DNA of 64,000 nucleotides from JAIBJN01 sp963775505 (GCA_963775505.1 CAVZIL010000008.1:434001-498000); one strand, 5' to 3'; positions 50,873 through 59,539 are shown, numbered from the stretch's first letter. Notes: a model not told the origin generated them from the letters alone. Numbers and translations: made by a program.

Positions 50873-51910
50873 GTGGTTGACCTGGTCGTCGCGGGGGCCG
50901 GGATGGCCGGGCTCGCGGCGGCGGCGCGGGCGCGGGAGCTGGGCGCCGACGTCGTCGTCCACGAGAAGGGCGACCGCCCGGGCGGCTCGATGCTCCTCTC
51001 CAGCGGCGTCGTCTGGCGCTACCGGGAGTGGGAGCGGTTCCGCGCCGAGTGCCCGGGTGGCGACCCGGCTCTCCAGCGCGTCGTCTGGGAGGGGCTCGAC
51101 GAGGCGCTCGCCTGGCTCGAGGCCCTCGGAGCGCCCGTGGTTGCGCGGGAGACCGGCAATCCGCTCACGACCGGCGTGCGCTTCGATCCGCGAGGCTTGA
51201 CCCGTGCGCTGGCGGAGGACGTGCGCCTGGAGGAGCCGCTCCTCGAGCTCCCCGACGGCGTCCCCACGATCCTCGCCACAGGCGGCTTTCAGGGAGACAG
51301 CGAGCTCGTTCTCCGCTACGTCACGCCGGAGCCCCTCCTGCTCAGGGCGAGCGCGTGGAGCGCCGGCGACGGCCTGCGCTTGGCCCTTGGCCGCGGCGGC
51401 ATGCTCTCCGAGGGGATGGACGAGTTCTACGGGAGGAACCTCGCGGCGGCTCCGAGGATCGAGCCCGAGGACTTCGTGCGGCTGGCCCAGGTCTACGCGC
51501 GTCATGCCATCGTCGAGAACGCTCGTGGGGAGCGCTTCGAGGCCCGTCACTGGGCCGATCTCGATGTCGTTCAGTGGGCGGCGCGGCAGCCGGGCGCTCG
51601 CGCCTGGTACCTCGTGCCGGACGGCGCGTTGGACGAGCCGGTGCGGGAGCGGACCGTGCGCGAGGTGATCGAGCAGGCGCGGGAGGCCGGCGCCCCGGTC
51701 GAGCGGGTCGACGGCGCCACGCGCGTCGAGGTGCGGGCCGCGATCACGACGACGCTCGGCGGCATCCGGGTCGACGAGCGGGCCCGGGCGGCCGACGGCC
51801 TCTGGGCCGCGGGCGCCGACGTGGGCGGCATCTCCACGGGCGGCTGGTCGAGCGCGCTCGCCGCCGCCCTCGTCCTCGGCAAGCTCGCCGCCGAGGACGC
51901 CCTCGAGTAA
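50873..51910 (+). CDS. FAD-dependent oxidoreductase (fumarate-reductase/ketosteroid-dehydrogenase-like)
   Basis: This 345-aa flavoprotein has the FAD-binding motif VVAGAGMAGLAAAARARELGADVVVHEKGDRPGGSM and a second site ATGGFQGD. The C-terminal FAD contact is TTTLGGIRVDERARAADGLWAAGADVGGISTGGWSSALAAALVLG. It is shorter than fumarate reductases (about 450) because the capping domain is reduced. GTG 50873 starts just after the nested inverted repeat. A tricarballylate- or ketosteroid-dehydrogenase-like role is possible, but the substrate is unknown. Confidence 0.85.
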   Translation: MVDLVVAGAGMAGLAAAARARELGADVVVHEKGDRPGGSMLLSSGVVWRYREWERFRAECPGGDPALQRVVWEGLDEALAWLEALGAPVVARETGNPLTTGVRFDPRGLTRALAEDVRLEEPLLELPDGVPTILATGGFQGDSELVLRYVTPEPLLLRASAWSAGDGLRLALGRGGMLSEGMDEFYGRNLAAAPRIEPEDFVRLAQVYARHAIVENARGERFEARHWADLDVVQWAARQPGARAWYLVPDGALDEPVRERTVREVIEQAREAGAPVERVDGATRVEVRAAITTTLGGIRVDERARAADGLWAAGADVGGISTGGWSSALAAALVLGKLAAEDALE

Positions 51911-51929
51911 CCGCCCTTTGTTGGCTCGG

Positions 51930-52124
51930 TCAGGCGGCCTGCAGGTAGGCGCAGATGCGCTCGTCGTCCGGAAGAGGTGACGGGCCGAGCTTCGAGACCG
52001 TGAAGCGGGCGCCTTCCTCCAGCTCGACCTCCGCGCCGAACGTCGGCGGCTGGCCGTCCCGCTCGTGGAGCTCGTAGCCGGACGGCTTGGAGACGAAGAG
52101 CAGGTACTTCCCCTCGCCGTTCAT
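51930..52124 (-). CDS. Small conserved-looking protein of unknown function
   Basis: This 64-aa protein begins MNGEGKYLLFVSKPSGYELHERDGQPPTFGAEVEL and ends DDERICAYLQAA. It is probably all beta with an acidic middle and has no signal peptide or metal motif. The reading frame is clean, with ATG 52124, and it lies 11 bases after the kinase gene on the same strand. It could be a small partner of the two-component system. I recognise no family. Confidence 0.6.
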   Translation of the reverse strand: MNGEGKYLLFVSKPSGYELHERDGQPPTFGAEVELEEGARFTVSKLGPSPLPDDERICAYLQAA

Positions 52125-52135
52125 CGGGCGGCAGT

Positions 52136-53347
52136 CTACTCCCCGCTCGCGGCCGCCACGTACGGGGGCACGACGACGCGGACGAGCGTGCCGCCGTGCT
52201 CGCCGCTGTCGATCGAGAGCCTGCCGTTCAGGATCTTGACGCGCTCGTCGATCGCCTCGATCGACCCGCGGCGGCGCTCCTCGACGCCGTCGTCGGCGAT
52301 CTCCGCCTCGAAGCCGCCGTCCTCGCGCTGGCTCACGGCCACCTCGATCTTCAGGGGCCGCCGGCGGACAGCCTGGTTCAGCGACTCCCGGATGATCTGG
52401 TAGAGGGCGACCTGCGTCTTCTCGCCCAGCCGCTCGCCCGCCTCGACGTCGGTGAGGACGGTGATCCGGTGCGTCGCCTCGATCTGGTCGCCGAGCGCGC
52501 GCACCGCCGCGAAGAAGCCGGCGTCGCGGAGGACGAGCGGCTCGATGGCGAAGGAGAGGTCTCGGAGCACGCGAATGGTGTCGCGCTCCTTCTCGAGCGA
52601 GCTCTCGATCACCTTCGCGGCGTCGTCGCTTCGGCCGTCCTGCAGCGCCGCCAACGCGGCGTCGTGCATGAGCGCGATGCCCGACATCGACTGGAGCGGC
52701 CCGTCGTGGAGGAAGAGCGAGAGGCGGCGGCGCTCGTCCTGCTCGGCCGTGATCAGGCGCTCGGTCAGGCGCTCGCGCTCGGCCTCGCGGTCGCGGGCCT
52801 CCGCGAGCAGGCGCGAGTTCTCCACCGCGCGGGCGGCGAAGTCGGCGAGCACGGTCGCGCGCATGTGGTCCCAGCGATGAAACGGCTCGGCCCGCGTCAG
52901 CTCGAGGTCGCCGAGGCGCTCGCCGTGGACGGCGAGCGGAACGACCATCCGCTCCCCGCCCGGGCGCGCCTCGTCGCCGCCGGTGCGGCCGGCGGGCAGG
53001 ATGCGGGCGCTGCGTGCGTCGAAGAGGCGCCTGGCCTCGTCACACGTGCGGTCGAGGATCTCGCTCGCGTCGAGCGTCGACGAGACTGCACCGATGGAGT
53101 CGACCAGCGACTCGAGGAAGGTTGCCTGCGCCTGGAGCTCGTCCTCGGCGGACTCGTGGCGGCGGCGCTCGGAGACGATCAGGTAGAGAGCGAAGGCCCC
53201 GAAGAACGCGGTCGAGGCGACCAGGCCGGCGGCAGCGAGCGCGGCCTCGCCGAACGCGAGGCCGAGCGCGCCGATGAGCGCGGCGCCGACGGTGCAGGCG
53301 ACGAGGATGCCGCGCGCGTTGCGGGAGGCCCAGGCGCCCACGCTCAC
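52136..53347 (-). CDS. NarL-type sensor histidine kinase (HisKA_3), GAF-containing
   Basis: This 403-aa kinase has two N-terminal membrane helices, a GAF-like sensor (about 85-195), a HisKA_3 dimerisation helix with the phospho-histidine in FLHDGPLQSMSG, and an HATPase domain (IIRESLNQAVR, IADDGVEERRRG, GTLVRVVVP). The G1 box DDGVEE lacks the usual following glycine, so ATP binding may be modified. The LuxR-type response regulator gene lies 180 bases upstream on the same strand. A strongly structured element separates them. Start is GTG 53347. Confidence 0.9.
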   Translation of the reverse strand: MSVGAWASRNARGILVACTVGAALIGALGLAFGEAALAAAGLVASTAFFGAFALYLIVSERRRHESAEDELQAQATFLESLVDSIGAVSSTLDASEILDRTCDEARRLFDARSARILPAGRTGGDEARPGGERMVVPLAVHGERLGDLELTRAEPFHRWDHMRATVLADFAARAVENSRLLAEARDREAERERLTERLITAEQDERRRLSLFLHDGPLQSMSGIALMHDAALAALQDGRSDDAAKVIESSLEKERDTIRVLRDLSFAIEPLVLRDAGFFAAVRALGDQIEATHRITVLTDVEAGERLGEKTQVALYQIIRESLNQAVRRRPLKIEVAVSQREDGGFEAEIADDGVEERRRGSIEAIDERVKILNGRLSIDSGEHGGTLVRVVVPPYVAAASGE

Positions 53348-53384
53348 CCCCGAGCGTAGCGCCGCGAGGCCAGATACGAAATGG

Positions 53385-53510
53385 GGCGCGCCGCGGCTGC
53401 CGCCTCAGACGCAGCGGCAGGCCGCCCCGTCCTCCTTACCCAGGCCTCCTGGCCTGGGCTGCGGACGCCGGAACAGCCTGCCTTGGTCTGAGACAGCCCC
53501 GCGGCGCGCC
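53385..53510. ncRNA. Strongly structured intergenic element between response regulator and kinase (candidate ncRNA)
   Basis: Four nested stems are visible. Outer: ggcgcgccgcgg (53385-53396) with ccgcggcgcgcc (53499-53510). Second: ctcagac (53404-53410) with gtctgag (53486-53492). Third: ggcaggc (53416-53422) with gcctgcc (53476-53482). Inner hairpin: cccaggcc-tcct-ggcctggg (53439-53458). The plus strand contains cctcctta, the anti-Shine-Dalgarno word; the minus strand contains its complement, taaggagg. No open frame is apparent. It could be an RNA, a leader or attenuator before the kinase, or a mobile palindrome. It does not show the SRP RNA tetraloop. Confidence 0.5.
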
Positions 53511-53527
53511 AATTCCGCATCAGGCCT

Positions 53528-54148
53528 CTAGTCGATGATGGATTCCCGCAGCGCGATCGCCACTGCATGGGTGCGCGTGTCCGCCTCGAGCTTGGCGAGG
53601 ATGTGCCGGACGTGGCTCTTCACCGTCTCCTGGCTGATGAACAGCCTCGCGGCGACGTCAGCGTTGGACATGCCGTCGGCGAGCAGCTGCAGGATCTCGC
53701 GCTCGCGCACGGTCAGCATCTCCTCGCGCTCGCGCGTCAGCAGCGCGGGCATGAGCGCCGGATCGACGTAGCCCTCGCCGCTCGCCACCTTTTCGATCGC
53801 CCGGAGCAGCGTCTGGTGAGGCGCTTCCTTCAAGATGTAGCCCTTGGCGCCCGCCTCGAGACCGCGGCCGAGGAGGCTTCGCTCCCCGTACGCCGTGAAG
53901 ATGAGCACGGCTGTCTGCGGCAGGCGTTCTGCCAGGATCTTCGTGGCTTCGAGCCCGTCCATGCCGGGCATGCGCACGTCCATGATCACGACGTTCGGCC
54001 GCCGCCGCTCGGCGACCGCGACGGCGCTCGCGCCGTCCGAGGCCTCGCCGACTACGCGGATCTGCGGCGCGCGTGAGAGGGAGAGGCGCAGGCCTTCCCT
54101 CACGACCTCGTGGTCGTCGGCAATCAGGCAGGTGATTTCGTTGGACAT
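53528..54148 (-). CDS. NarL/LuxR-type response regulator
   Basis: This 206-aa regulator has a receiver domain (CLIADDHEVVREGL; phospho-acceptor in VVIMDVRMPGMDG; later TAYGERS and KGYILKEAP). A C-terminal LuxR helix-turn-helix follows (LTVREREILQLLADGMSNADVAARLFISQETVKSHVRHIL). ATG 54148 (MSNEITC) is chosen over an upstream start that would overlap the divergent NagA-like gene. It is partnered with the GAF kinase 180 bases downstream. Its promoter region is shared with the NagA-like gene (24 bp between starts). Confidence 0.93.
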   Translation of the reverse strand: MSNEITCLIADDHEVVREGLRLSLSRAPQIRVVGEASDGASAVAVAERRRPNVVIMDVRMPGMDGLEATKILAERLPQTAVLIFTAYGERSLLGRGLEAGAKGYILKEAPHQTLLRAIEKVASGEGYVDPALMPALLTREREEMLTVREREILQLLADGMSNADVAARLFISQETVKSHVRHILAKLEADTRTHAVAIALRESIID

Positions 54149-54172
54149 GGTGCGGCTCGCTCCCCAGGCACG

Positions 54173-55129
54173 ATGATAGATCGGGTGCGAGGCCGTCACA
54201 CTTTAGAGGGACTTCTCGTTGACCCGATCGAGGGCTGCTTCACTGGAGAGCTCGTCGTCGAGGACGGCGTCATCGCCGCGGTCGAGCGGCGGGACGGTGG
54301 GGCGGAGGAGCCGCTCGTCTTCCCCGGCTTCATCGACCTGCAGGTCTACGACCCTGCGGGCCTGGCCGCGACCGGCGTCACGGGCTATCTGCTCGCCACG
54401 CGGCGCGTGCAGGAGGTCGACGATCCCCTCTGCCTGGGACTGCACCTGGAAGGGCCCTTCGTGAGCCCGCAGGCGGCGGGCGCCATCCCGGTCGAGGAGC
54501 TGACCCCGGTCGATCTCGGCGCTGTCGACGAATGGGCGGCGAGCGGCCTCGTGCGCCTCGTCACGTTGGCTCCGGAGCTCCCGCTCGCGCTCGTCGCCGT
54601 CGAGCGCCTCGTCACCTCCGGGATCGTGGCGGCGCTCGGCCACACGCTGGCGAACGACCTGACGACCCGGGCTGCGCTCGACGCGGGCGCCCGCTTCGCG
54701 ACCCATCTCTGGAACGCGATGAAGCCCCCGCGAGCGCGCTCTCCCGGCCCCGTCCTGACCCTGCTCCTCGACGAGCGCGTGACGATCGGCCTGATCCCGG
54801 ACGGCCGCCACTTGCACCCGGCCGTCGAGGAGCTCGCCGTCCGGGCGGCGGGGCCCGGACGCATCGCGCTCACGAGCGACCGTGTCCCGGCGCCGCAGCA
54901 CCGCCCCGACGGGTCGCTGCTCGGCGGGGACCGGAGCGGCGCCGCCATCGTCGGCCGCATGGCGCGCTTCGGGCTGGCCGAGGCGGCCCGGATGGCCAGC
55001 CTCGTGCCCGCTCAGGTCCTGGGCCTCAGCGACCGCGGGCGGCTGGCGCCCGGCTTCCGCGCCGACCTCGCGGTCGTCTCCCCGGACTTCGAGCCGTTGC
55101 GCACGCTCGCCGCGGGCGTCGACCTCTGA
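54173..55129 (+). CDS. NagA-like N-acetylglucosamine-6-phosphate deacetylase / amidohydrolase
   Basis: This 318-aa amidohydrolase has NagA-type marks: FPGFIDLQVYD, HLEGPFVSP (metal Glu), AALGHTLA (His), FATHLWNAMKPP (His), and ALTSDRVP (catalytic Asp). The length is below the usual 370-390, mainly from a short N-terminal beta domain. If active it deacetylates an amino-sugar phosphate for recycling. ATG 54173 lies 24 bp from the divergent response regulator start, so the regulator may control it. No other amino-sugar gene is nearby. Confidence 0.78.
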   Translation: MIDRVRGRHTLEGLLVDPIEGCFTGELVVEDGVIAAVERRDGGAEEPLVFPGFIDLQVYDPAGLAATGVTGYLLATRRVQEVDDPLCLGLHLEGPFVSPQAAGAIPVEELTPVDLGAVDEWAASGLVRLVTLAPELPLALVAVERLVTSGIVAALGHTLANDLTTRAALDAGARFATHLWNAMKPPRARSPGPVLTLLLDERVTIGLIPDGRHLHPAVEELAVRAAGPGRIALTSDRVPAPQHRPDGSLLGGDRSGAAIVGRMARFGLAEAARMASLVPAQVLGLSDRGRLAPGFRADLAVVSPDFEPLRTLAAGVDL

Positions 55130-55201
55130 TTCCTGCGCTATCCTCAGACCGCACTTGGACGACGAGATACCACCTAGTACCCGCGCCCCGGAGAGCGGGG
55201 C

Positions 55202-56512
55202 GTGAGCGATTCTCTCCGCATCCTCGTCATTCTCCTGCTCGTCCTAGGGAATGCGGTCTTCGTCGCGGCCGAGTACTCCCTGGTCACGGCGAGGCGCGGC
55301 CGGCTCGAGGAGCTGGCGAAGCGCGGCAACCGCCGCGCGAGGACGGCGCTCGGGCTGCTCGACGAGCCGGTTCGCTTCATCTCGACCGTGCAGGTCGGGA
55401 TCACCGTCTTCGGGATCCTCCTCGGTGCCCTGGGAGAGCCGTTGCTCTCGGACTGGTTCGGCGACTGGGTCTCGCGCGGCGTCGCGTTCCTGCTCTCGTT
55501 CCTGATCCTGACCTACCTGAGCGTGGTGCTCGGCGAGCTCGTGCCGAAGTCGATCGCCCTCCAGCGGGCCGAGCGCCTGGCGGTCTGGCTGGCCGTGCCG
55601 CTCGACTGGCTGGGCCGACTCAGCTATCCGCTCGTCTGGGTCCTGCAGAAATCGGCGAACGGCATCGCGCGCCTGTTCGGCGTCAAGCCGGCCCCGGCCG
55701 GGATGACGATGCACACGGAGGAGGACATCCGCCTGATCGTGGCGCAGACCGAGGAGATCCACCAGGCGGAGGAGGAGATGCTCTACAAGGTCTTCGACTT
55801 CGCCGACAAGGAGGCGCACGACGTGATGGTTCCGCGGCCCGAGGTCGTGGCGCTGTCCGTCGAGCTTCCGCCGCAGGAGGCGCTCGCGGCCGTGATCGAC
55901 TCCCCCTACACGCGCTACCCGGTGTATCGCGGCTCGCTCGACGACGTCATCGGCATCCTCCACGTCCGCGACCTCTTCGGAGCGCTCTACGACCGGGGGA
56001 TCGAGAACGTCGTCATCGAGCAGATCGTCCGCCCGGCCTACGTCGTGCCCGAGACGAAGGACCTGGCCTCGCTCCTCGCCGAGTTCCGCCGGCAGAACCA
56101 GCACATGGCGCTGGTCGTCGACGAGTACGGCGCCGTCCAGGGAATCGTCACGCTCGAGGACCTCCTCGAAGAGATCGTCGGCGAGATCGAGGACGAGTAC
56201 GACCTCCCGGACGAGTCCGTGGAGCGGATCGACGAGAACCGCATCCGCGTCCACGGCACGTTCACGATCGACGACTTCAACGAGCAGTTCGGGACCGAGC
56301 TGCCGCAGGAGGACTACCACACCGTCGCCGGCTTCGTCTTCGGCGAGCTGGGGCGGGCGCCGCAGCCCGGCGACGAGGTCGAATACGACGGGCTTCGGTT
56401 CGAGGTCGTCGAGGTGGACGGGCAGCGCATCGAGCGCCTCGAGGTCGAGTTCGTCGAGCGCGGCCTCGAGGACGAGGAAGCGCCCGAGGAAGCCGCCAGC
56501 GCCGAGACGTAG
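55202..56512 (+). CDS. CNNM/CorC-type hemolysin-family protein (DUF21-CBS-CorC)
   Basis: This 436-aa membrane protein has four DUF21 helices (about residues 1-180), a CBS pair (DVMVPRPEVVALSV..., then IVRPAYVVPETKDLASLL... with the acidic DEYGAVQGIVTLEDLLEEIVGEI) and a C-terminal CorC_HlyC domain ending VEFVERGLEDE. Such proteins act in magnesium or cobalt export or homeostasis at the membrane. GTG 55202 is the start. A small GC hairpin (55185-55201) immediately precedes the start codon. Confidence 0.92.
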   Translation: MSDSLRILVILLLVLGNAVFVAAEYSLVTARRGRLEELAKRGNRRARTALGLLDEPVRFISTVQVGITVFGILLGALGEPLLSDWFGDWVSRGVAFLLSFLILTYLSVVLGELVPKSIALQRAERLAVWLAVPLDWLGRLSYPLVWVLQKSANGIARLFGVKPAPAGMTMHTEEDIRLIVAQTEEIHQAEEEMLYKVFDFADKEAHDVMVPRPEVVALSVELPPQEALAAVIDSPYTRYPVYRGSLDDVIGILHVRDLFGALYDRGIENVVIEQIVRPAYVVPETKDLASLLAEFRRQNQHMALVVDEYGAVQGIVTLEDLLEEIVGEIEDEYDLPDESVERIDENRIRVHGTFTIDDFNEQFGTELPQEDYHTVAGFVFGELGRAPQPGDEVEYDGLRFEVVEVDGQRIERLEVEFVERGLEDEEAPEEAASAET

Positions 56513-56530
56513 GACCAGTAGGATCGCGGA

Positions 56531-56560
56531 GTGAAGTTCGACCTCGTCCAGCCGTATTGA
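56531..56560 (+). other. Nine-codon open frame overlapping the M20 peptidase start
   Basis: GTG 56531 opens VKFDLVQPY and stops at TGA 56558-56560, overlapping the TTG start of the peptidase (ttga). A ribosome-site-like gcgga precedes it. It may couple translation into the peptidase, or it may be chance. Confidence 0.3.
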
Positions 56561-57654
56561 GCCCCCTCGCGGAGCTTCTCGCGGACCTCGTCCGCATCGA
56601 CTCCGTCAACCCCGACCTGATCGCGGGGGCGGCGGGCGAGGCGGAGATCGCGCGCTTCGTCGCCGCGTGGCTGGAAGCGGCGGGCCTGGAGGTCGAGGTC
56701 GAAGAGGTGGCGCCCGGCCGTTTCAACACGGTCGGCATCGCCCGCGGCTCGGGCGGGGGCAAGACGCTCCTTCTGAACGCGCACCTCGACACCGTCGGGG
56801 TCGCCGGCATGGCCCGGCCCTTCGAGCCCGCAGTCGAGAACGGGCGGATGCGCGGCCGCGGCTCCTACGACATGAAGGCCGGCCTGGCCGCGATCATGCT
56901 CGCCGGCTCCGAGGCGGCGCGGGCCGGGTTGCGCGGCGACGTGATCGTCACCGCAGTCTGCGACGAGGAGGTGGCGAGCATCGGCACGACGCGGGTGGCC
57001 GAGCGCTACCGGGCCGACGCCGCGATCGTCTCCGAGCCGACGGAGATGCGGCTCGTGATCGCCCACAGGGGCTTCGTCGGCTTCGAGGTCGAGACGAAGG
57101 GGCGCGCGGCGCACGGATCGCGCCCCGACCTGGGGGTGGACGCGATCGCGCACATGGGCCACGTGCTCGTCGGGATCGAAGCGCTCGACCGGCGCCTGCG
57201 GGCGTCGCCGACGCACCCGCTCCTCGGGAGCGGCTCGCTGCACGCCTCCGTGATCGAGGGAGGGCAGGAGTTCTCCAGCTACCCGGAACGGTGCCTCCTC
57301 AAGGGCGAGCGCCGCACGGTTCCGGGTGAGACCGACGCGGTCGTCGAGCGAGAGCTGCGGGAGCTGCTCGGCGAACTCGACGGCGAGATCCGCGTCTTCG
57401 TCGCCCGGCAGCCCTCCGAGATGCCCGCGGACGCACCGATCGTCGAGCTCGTCGCGCGCCACGCGGGCGGCCCCGAGGTCGTCGGCGTCCCCTACTGGGC
57501 CGACTCGGCGCTGCTCTCCTCGGCCGGCATTCCGACGGTCGTCTTCGGCCACGCCGGCGAGGGCGCCCACGCCGTCGAGGAGTGGGTCGACGTGGCGAGC
57601 GCCGAGCGCTGCACCGAGGTCTACGCCGCCGTCGCCCGCGAGCTCTGCGCCTGA
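56557..57654 (+). CDS. M20-family metallopeptidase (ArgE/DapE/CPG2-like)
   Basis: This 365-aa zinc-dependent amidase has LLNAHLDTVG (metal His and catalytic Asp), GRGSYDMKAGLAA (bridging Asp), AVCDEEVASIGT (catalytic and metal Glu), and SEPTEM. The dimerisation domain contains RGFVGFEVETKGRAAHGSRPDLGVDAI, and HAGEGAHAVEEWVD carries the last His. It hydrolyses an acyl-amino acid or dipeptide. TTG 56557 is chosen because family similarity begins at SPLAELLADLVRIDSVNP and no ATG or GTG is suitably placed. The substrate is unknown. Confidence 0.9.
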   Translation: MSPLAELLADLVRIDSVNPDLIAGAAGEAEIARFVAAWLEAAGLEVEVEEVAPGRFNTVGIARGSGGGKTLLLNAHLDTVGVAGMARPFEPAVENGRMRGRGSYDMKAGLAAIMLAGSEAARAGLRGDVIVTAVCDEEVASIGTTRVAERYRADAAIVSEPTEMRLVIAHRGFVGFEVETKGRAAHGSRPDLGVDAIAHMGHVLVGIEALDRRLRASPTHPLLGSGSLHASVIEGGQEFSSYPERCLLKGERRTVPGETDAVVERELRELLGELDGEIRVFVARQPSEMPADAPIVELVARHAGGPEVVGVPYWADSALLSSAGIPTVVFGHAGEGAHAVEEWVDVASAERCTEVYAAVARELCA

Positions 57655-57658
57655 CCAG

Positions 57659-57698
57659 TTCGGCCACGTCCCAGTGCCTGGCACCGGGACGTGTCTGG
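57659..57698 (+). repeat. REP-like palindrome, third unit of the 11428/11626 family
   Basis: Head ttcggccacgtcc matches the other two units. The palindrome is cacgtccc-a-gtgcc-t-ggcac-c-gggacgtg (57665-57693), with perfect 8-bp and 5-bp stems. It lies between the M20 peptidase stop and the aldo/keto reductase start. Confidence 0.6.
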
Positions 57699-57731
57699 CG
57701 GGGACGCGTTGGTGGGTAGGGTGGACCGAGC

Positions 57732-58571
57732 GTGGGCGCTTCGGGCGAGACGATTCGGATCGGCGGCGACCTCGAGGTTTGCCGGCTGGGGTTCGGCGCG
57801 ATGCGGCTCTGCGGGCCCGGCATTCTCGGCTGGCCCGACGACCGCGAGAACGCTCTCCGCGTCCTGCGCCGGGCCGTCGAGCTGGGCGTGAACCTGATCG
57901 ACACGGCCGATGCCTACGGCCCCGAGGTCAGCGAGCTCCTGATCGCCGAGGCGCTGCACCCCTATCCGGACGGCCTCGTGGTCGCGACGAAGGGCGGGGT
58001 CGTGCGCTCGCCGGACGGGGCGTGGTCGCGCGACGGGCGGCCGGAGCACCTGCGCGAGGCCTGCGAGGCCAGCCTGCGGCGGCTGCGCCTCGAGCGGATC
58101 GACCTCTACCAGCTCCACGGGCCCGATCCGGGCGTCCAGTTCGAGGAGACCGTCGACGCCCTCGCCGCGCTGCGGGCGGAGGGCAAGGTCCGCCACGTCG
58201 GGCTCTCGAACGTCAGCGTGCAGCTTCTCCGCCGCGCCCAGGCCGTCGTGCCGGTGGTCTCCGTCCAGAACCGCTTCAGCCTCGCCGACCGCTCCTCGCA
58301 GGACGTGCTCGACGAGTGCCAGCGCCAGGGCATCGCCTTCCTCCCCTGGTACCCGCTCGAGGCGGGCGGCCTCGCGCGGCCCGGAGGTGCCGTGGGTCGA
58401 ATCGCCGCCGCTCACGACGCCACGCCTGCGCAGGTCGCGCTTGCCTGGCTCCTCGCGCGCTCGCCGGTAGTCGCGCCGATCCCGGGCACCGCCTCCGTCG
58501 CGCACCTCGAGGAGGACGTCGCTGCGGCCGAGCTCGAGCTCACCGAGGAGGAGCTCGCCGCCCTTGGCTGA
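57732..58571 (+). CDS. Aldo/keto reductase
   Basis: This 279-aa NADPH-dependent reductase has a TIM-barrel fold. The catalytic tetrad is visible: DTADAYGP (Asp and Tyr), ATKGGV (Lys) and YQLHGPD (His). The cofactor end IPGTASVAHLEEDVAAAELELTEEEL is typical. GTG 57732 begins the frame. It overlaps the start of the Gfo/Idh/MocA gene by eight bases, so the two oxidoreductases are coupled and could work on the same sugar or polyol. Confidence 0.92.
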   Translation: MGASGETIRIGGDLEVCRLGFGAMRLCGPGILGWPDDRENALRVLRRAVELGVNLIDTADAYGPEVSELLIAEALHPYPDGLVVATKGGVVRSPDGAWSRDGRPEHLREACEASLRRLRLERIDLYQLHGPDPGVQFEETVDALAALRAEGKVRHVGLSNVSVQLLRRAQAVVPVVSVQNRFSLADRSSQDVLDECQRQGIAFLPWYPLEAGGLARPGGAVGRIAAAHDATPAQVALAWLLARSPVVAPIPGTASVAHLEEDVAAAELELTEEELAALG

Positions 58572-59539
58572 GCCACTGCGCCTCGGGTTCCTCTCCACGG
58601 CGCGCATCAACCGGCGGATCCTCGGTCCCGCGCGCCGAAGCGAGCTCGTCGAAGTCATCGCGGTCGCCAGCCGCGACCGGAGCCGGGCGGAGTCCTACGC
58701 CGGCGAGCACGGCATCGCGCGGGCGCACGCGAGCTACGAGGCGCTGCTTGCCGACGCCGACGTCGACGCCGTCTACATCGCGCTCCCGAACGCAGCTGCA
58801 CGTCGAGTGGTCGGGGCGGGCGCTCGAGGCCGGCAAGCACGTCCTCTGCGAGAAGCCGCTCTCCGACCGTCCGGACGACGTCGAGGCCCTTTTCGACCTC
58901 GCCGACCGGAACGGCCTCGTCGTCGCCGAGGCCTTCATGTACAGGCACAACCCGCAGACGCGCCGTCTCGAAGAGCTCGTGCGCGAGGGAGCGATCGGCC
59001 GGCTGCAGCTCGTCCGGACGTCCTTCACCTTCCTCCTGGAGCGCGAGCCCGACGTCCGCCTCGACCCCGAGCTCGGCGGCGGCTCCGTGCTCGACGTGGG
59101 CTCCTACTGCGTGAGCGGAGCGCGCCTGCTCGCGGGAGAGCCCGAGGCCGTCGTCGGTCACCAGGTATTGGGGCCCACCGGTGTCGACGAGCTCTTCACG
59201 GGCAGCCTCGTTTTCCCCGCCGGCGTGCTCGGCCTCTTCGACTGCGGGCTTCGCGCGCCCTTCCGGGCCGCCCTCGAGGCCGTCGGCTCCGAAGGATCCC
59301 TCGTGGTGGACGACCCGTGGCTCTGCAGCCGCCCGGGCATCGAGCTTCACCATGGACGGGATGCGGAGCGGATCGCCGTCCTGGAAGCCGACTCCTACCA
59401 GCTCGAGCTCGAGGACTTCGCGCGCGCCGCTGCCGGGGAGTCGCGGCCGCTCCTCGGTCGGGAGGATGCCGTCGGCCAGGCGCGGGCCCTCGCCGCCCTC
59501 AGGCGCTCCGCCCTGGAGGGCGTTCCGGTCAAGGTCTGA
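58564..59539 (+). pseudogene. Gfo/Idh/MocA-type oxidoreductase, interrupted by a +1 frameshift
   Basis: The first frame (TTG 58564) gives the Rossmann part LRLGFLSTARINRRILGPAR and VDAVYIALPN. The frame then shifts by one base near 58791 and continues LHVEWSGRALEAGKHVLCEKPLSDR, FMYRHNPQTRRLEELVREGAIGRL and GGGSVLDVGSYCVSGARLL to 59539. The catalytic Lys is in CEKPL, on the second frame. The restored protein has about 324 residues, normal length. It acts on a sugar-like substrate with NAD(P). It is coupled to the aldo/keto reductase and overlaps the convergent secreted protein by 11 bases. Confidence 0.85.

Noticed and set aside
53385..53510. SRP RNA or 6S RNA
   Set aside because: The apical loop lacks the conserved SRP GGAA-type tetraloop context, and there is no central asymmetric bubble as in 6S RNA.
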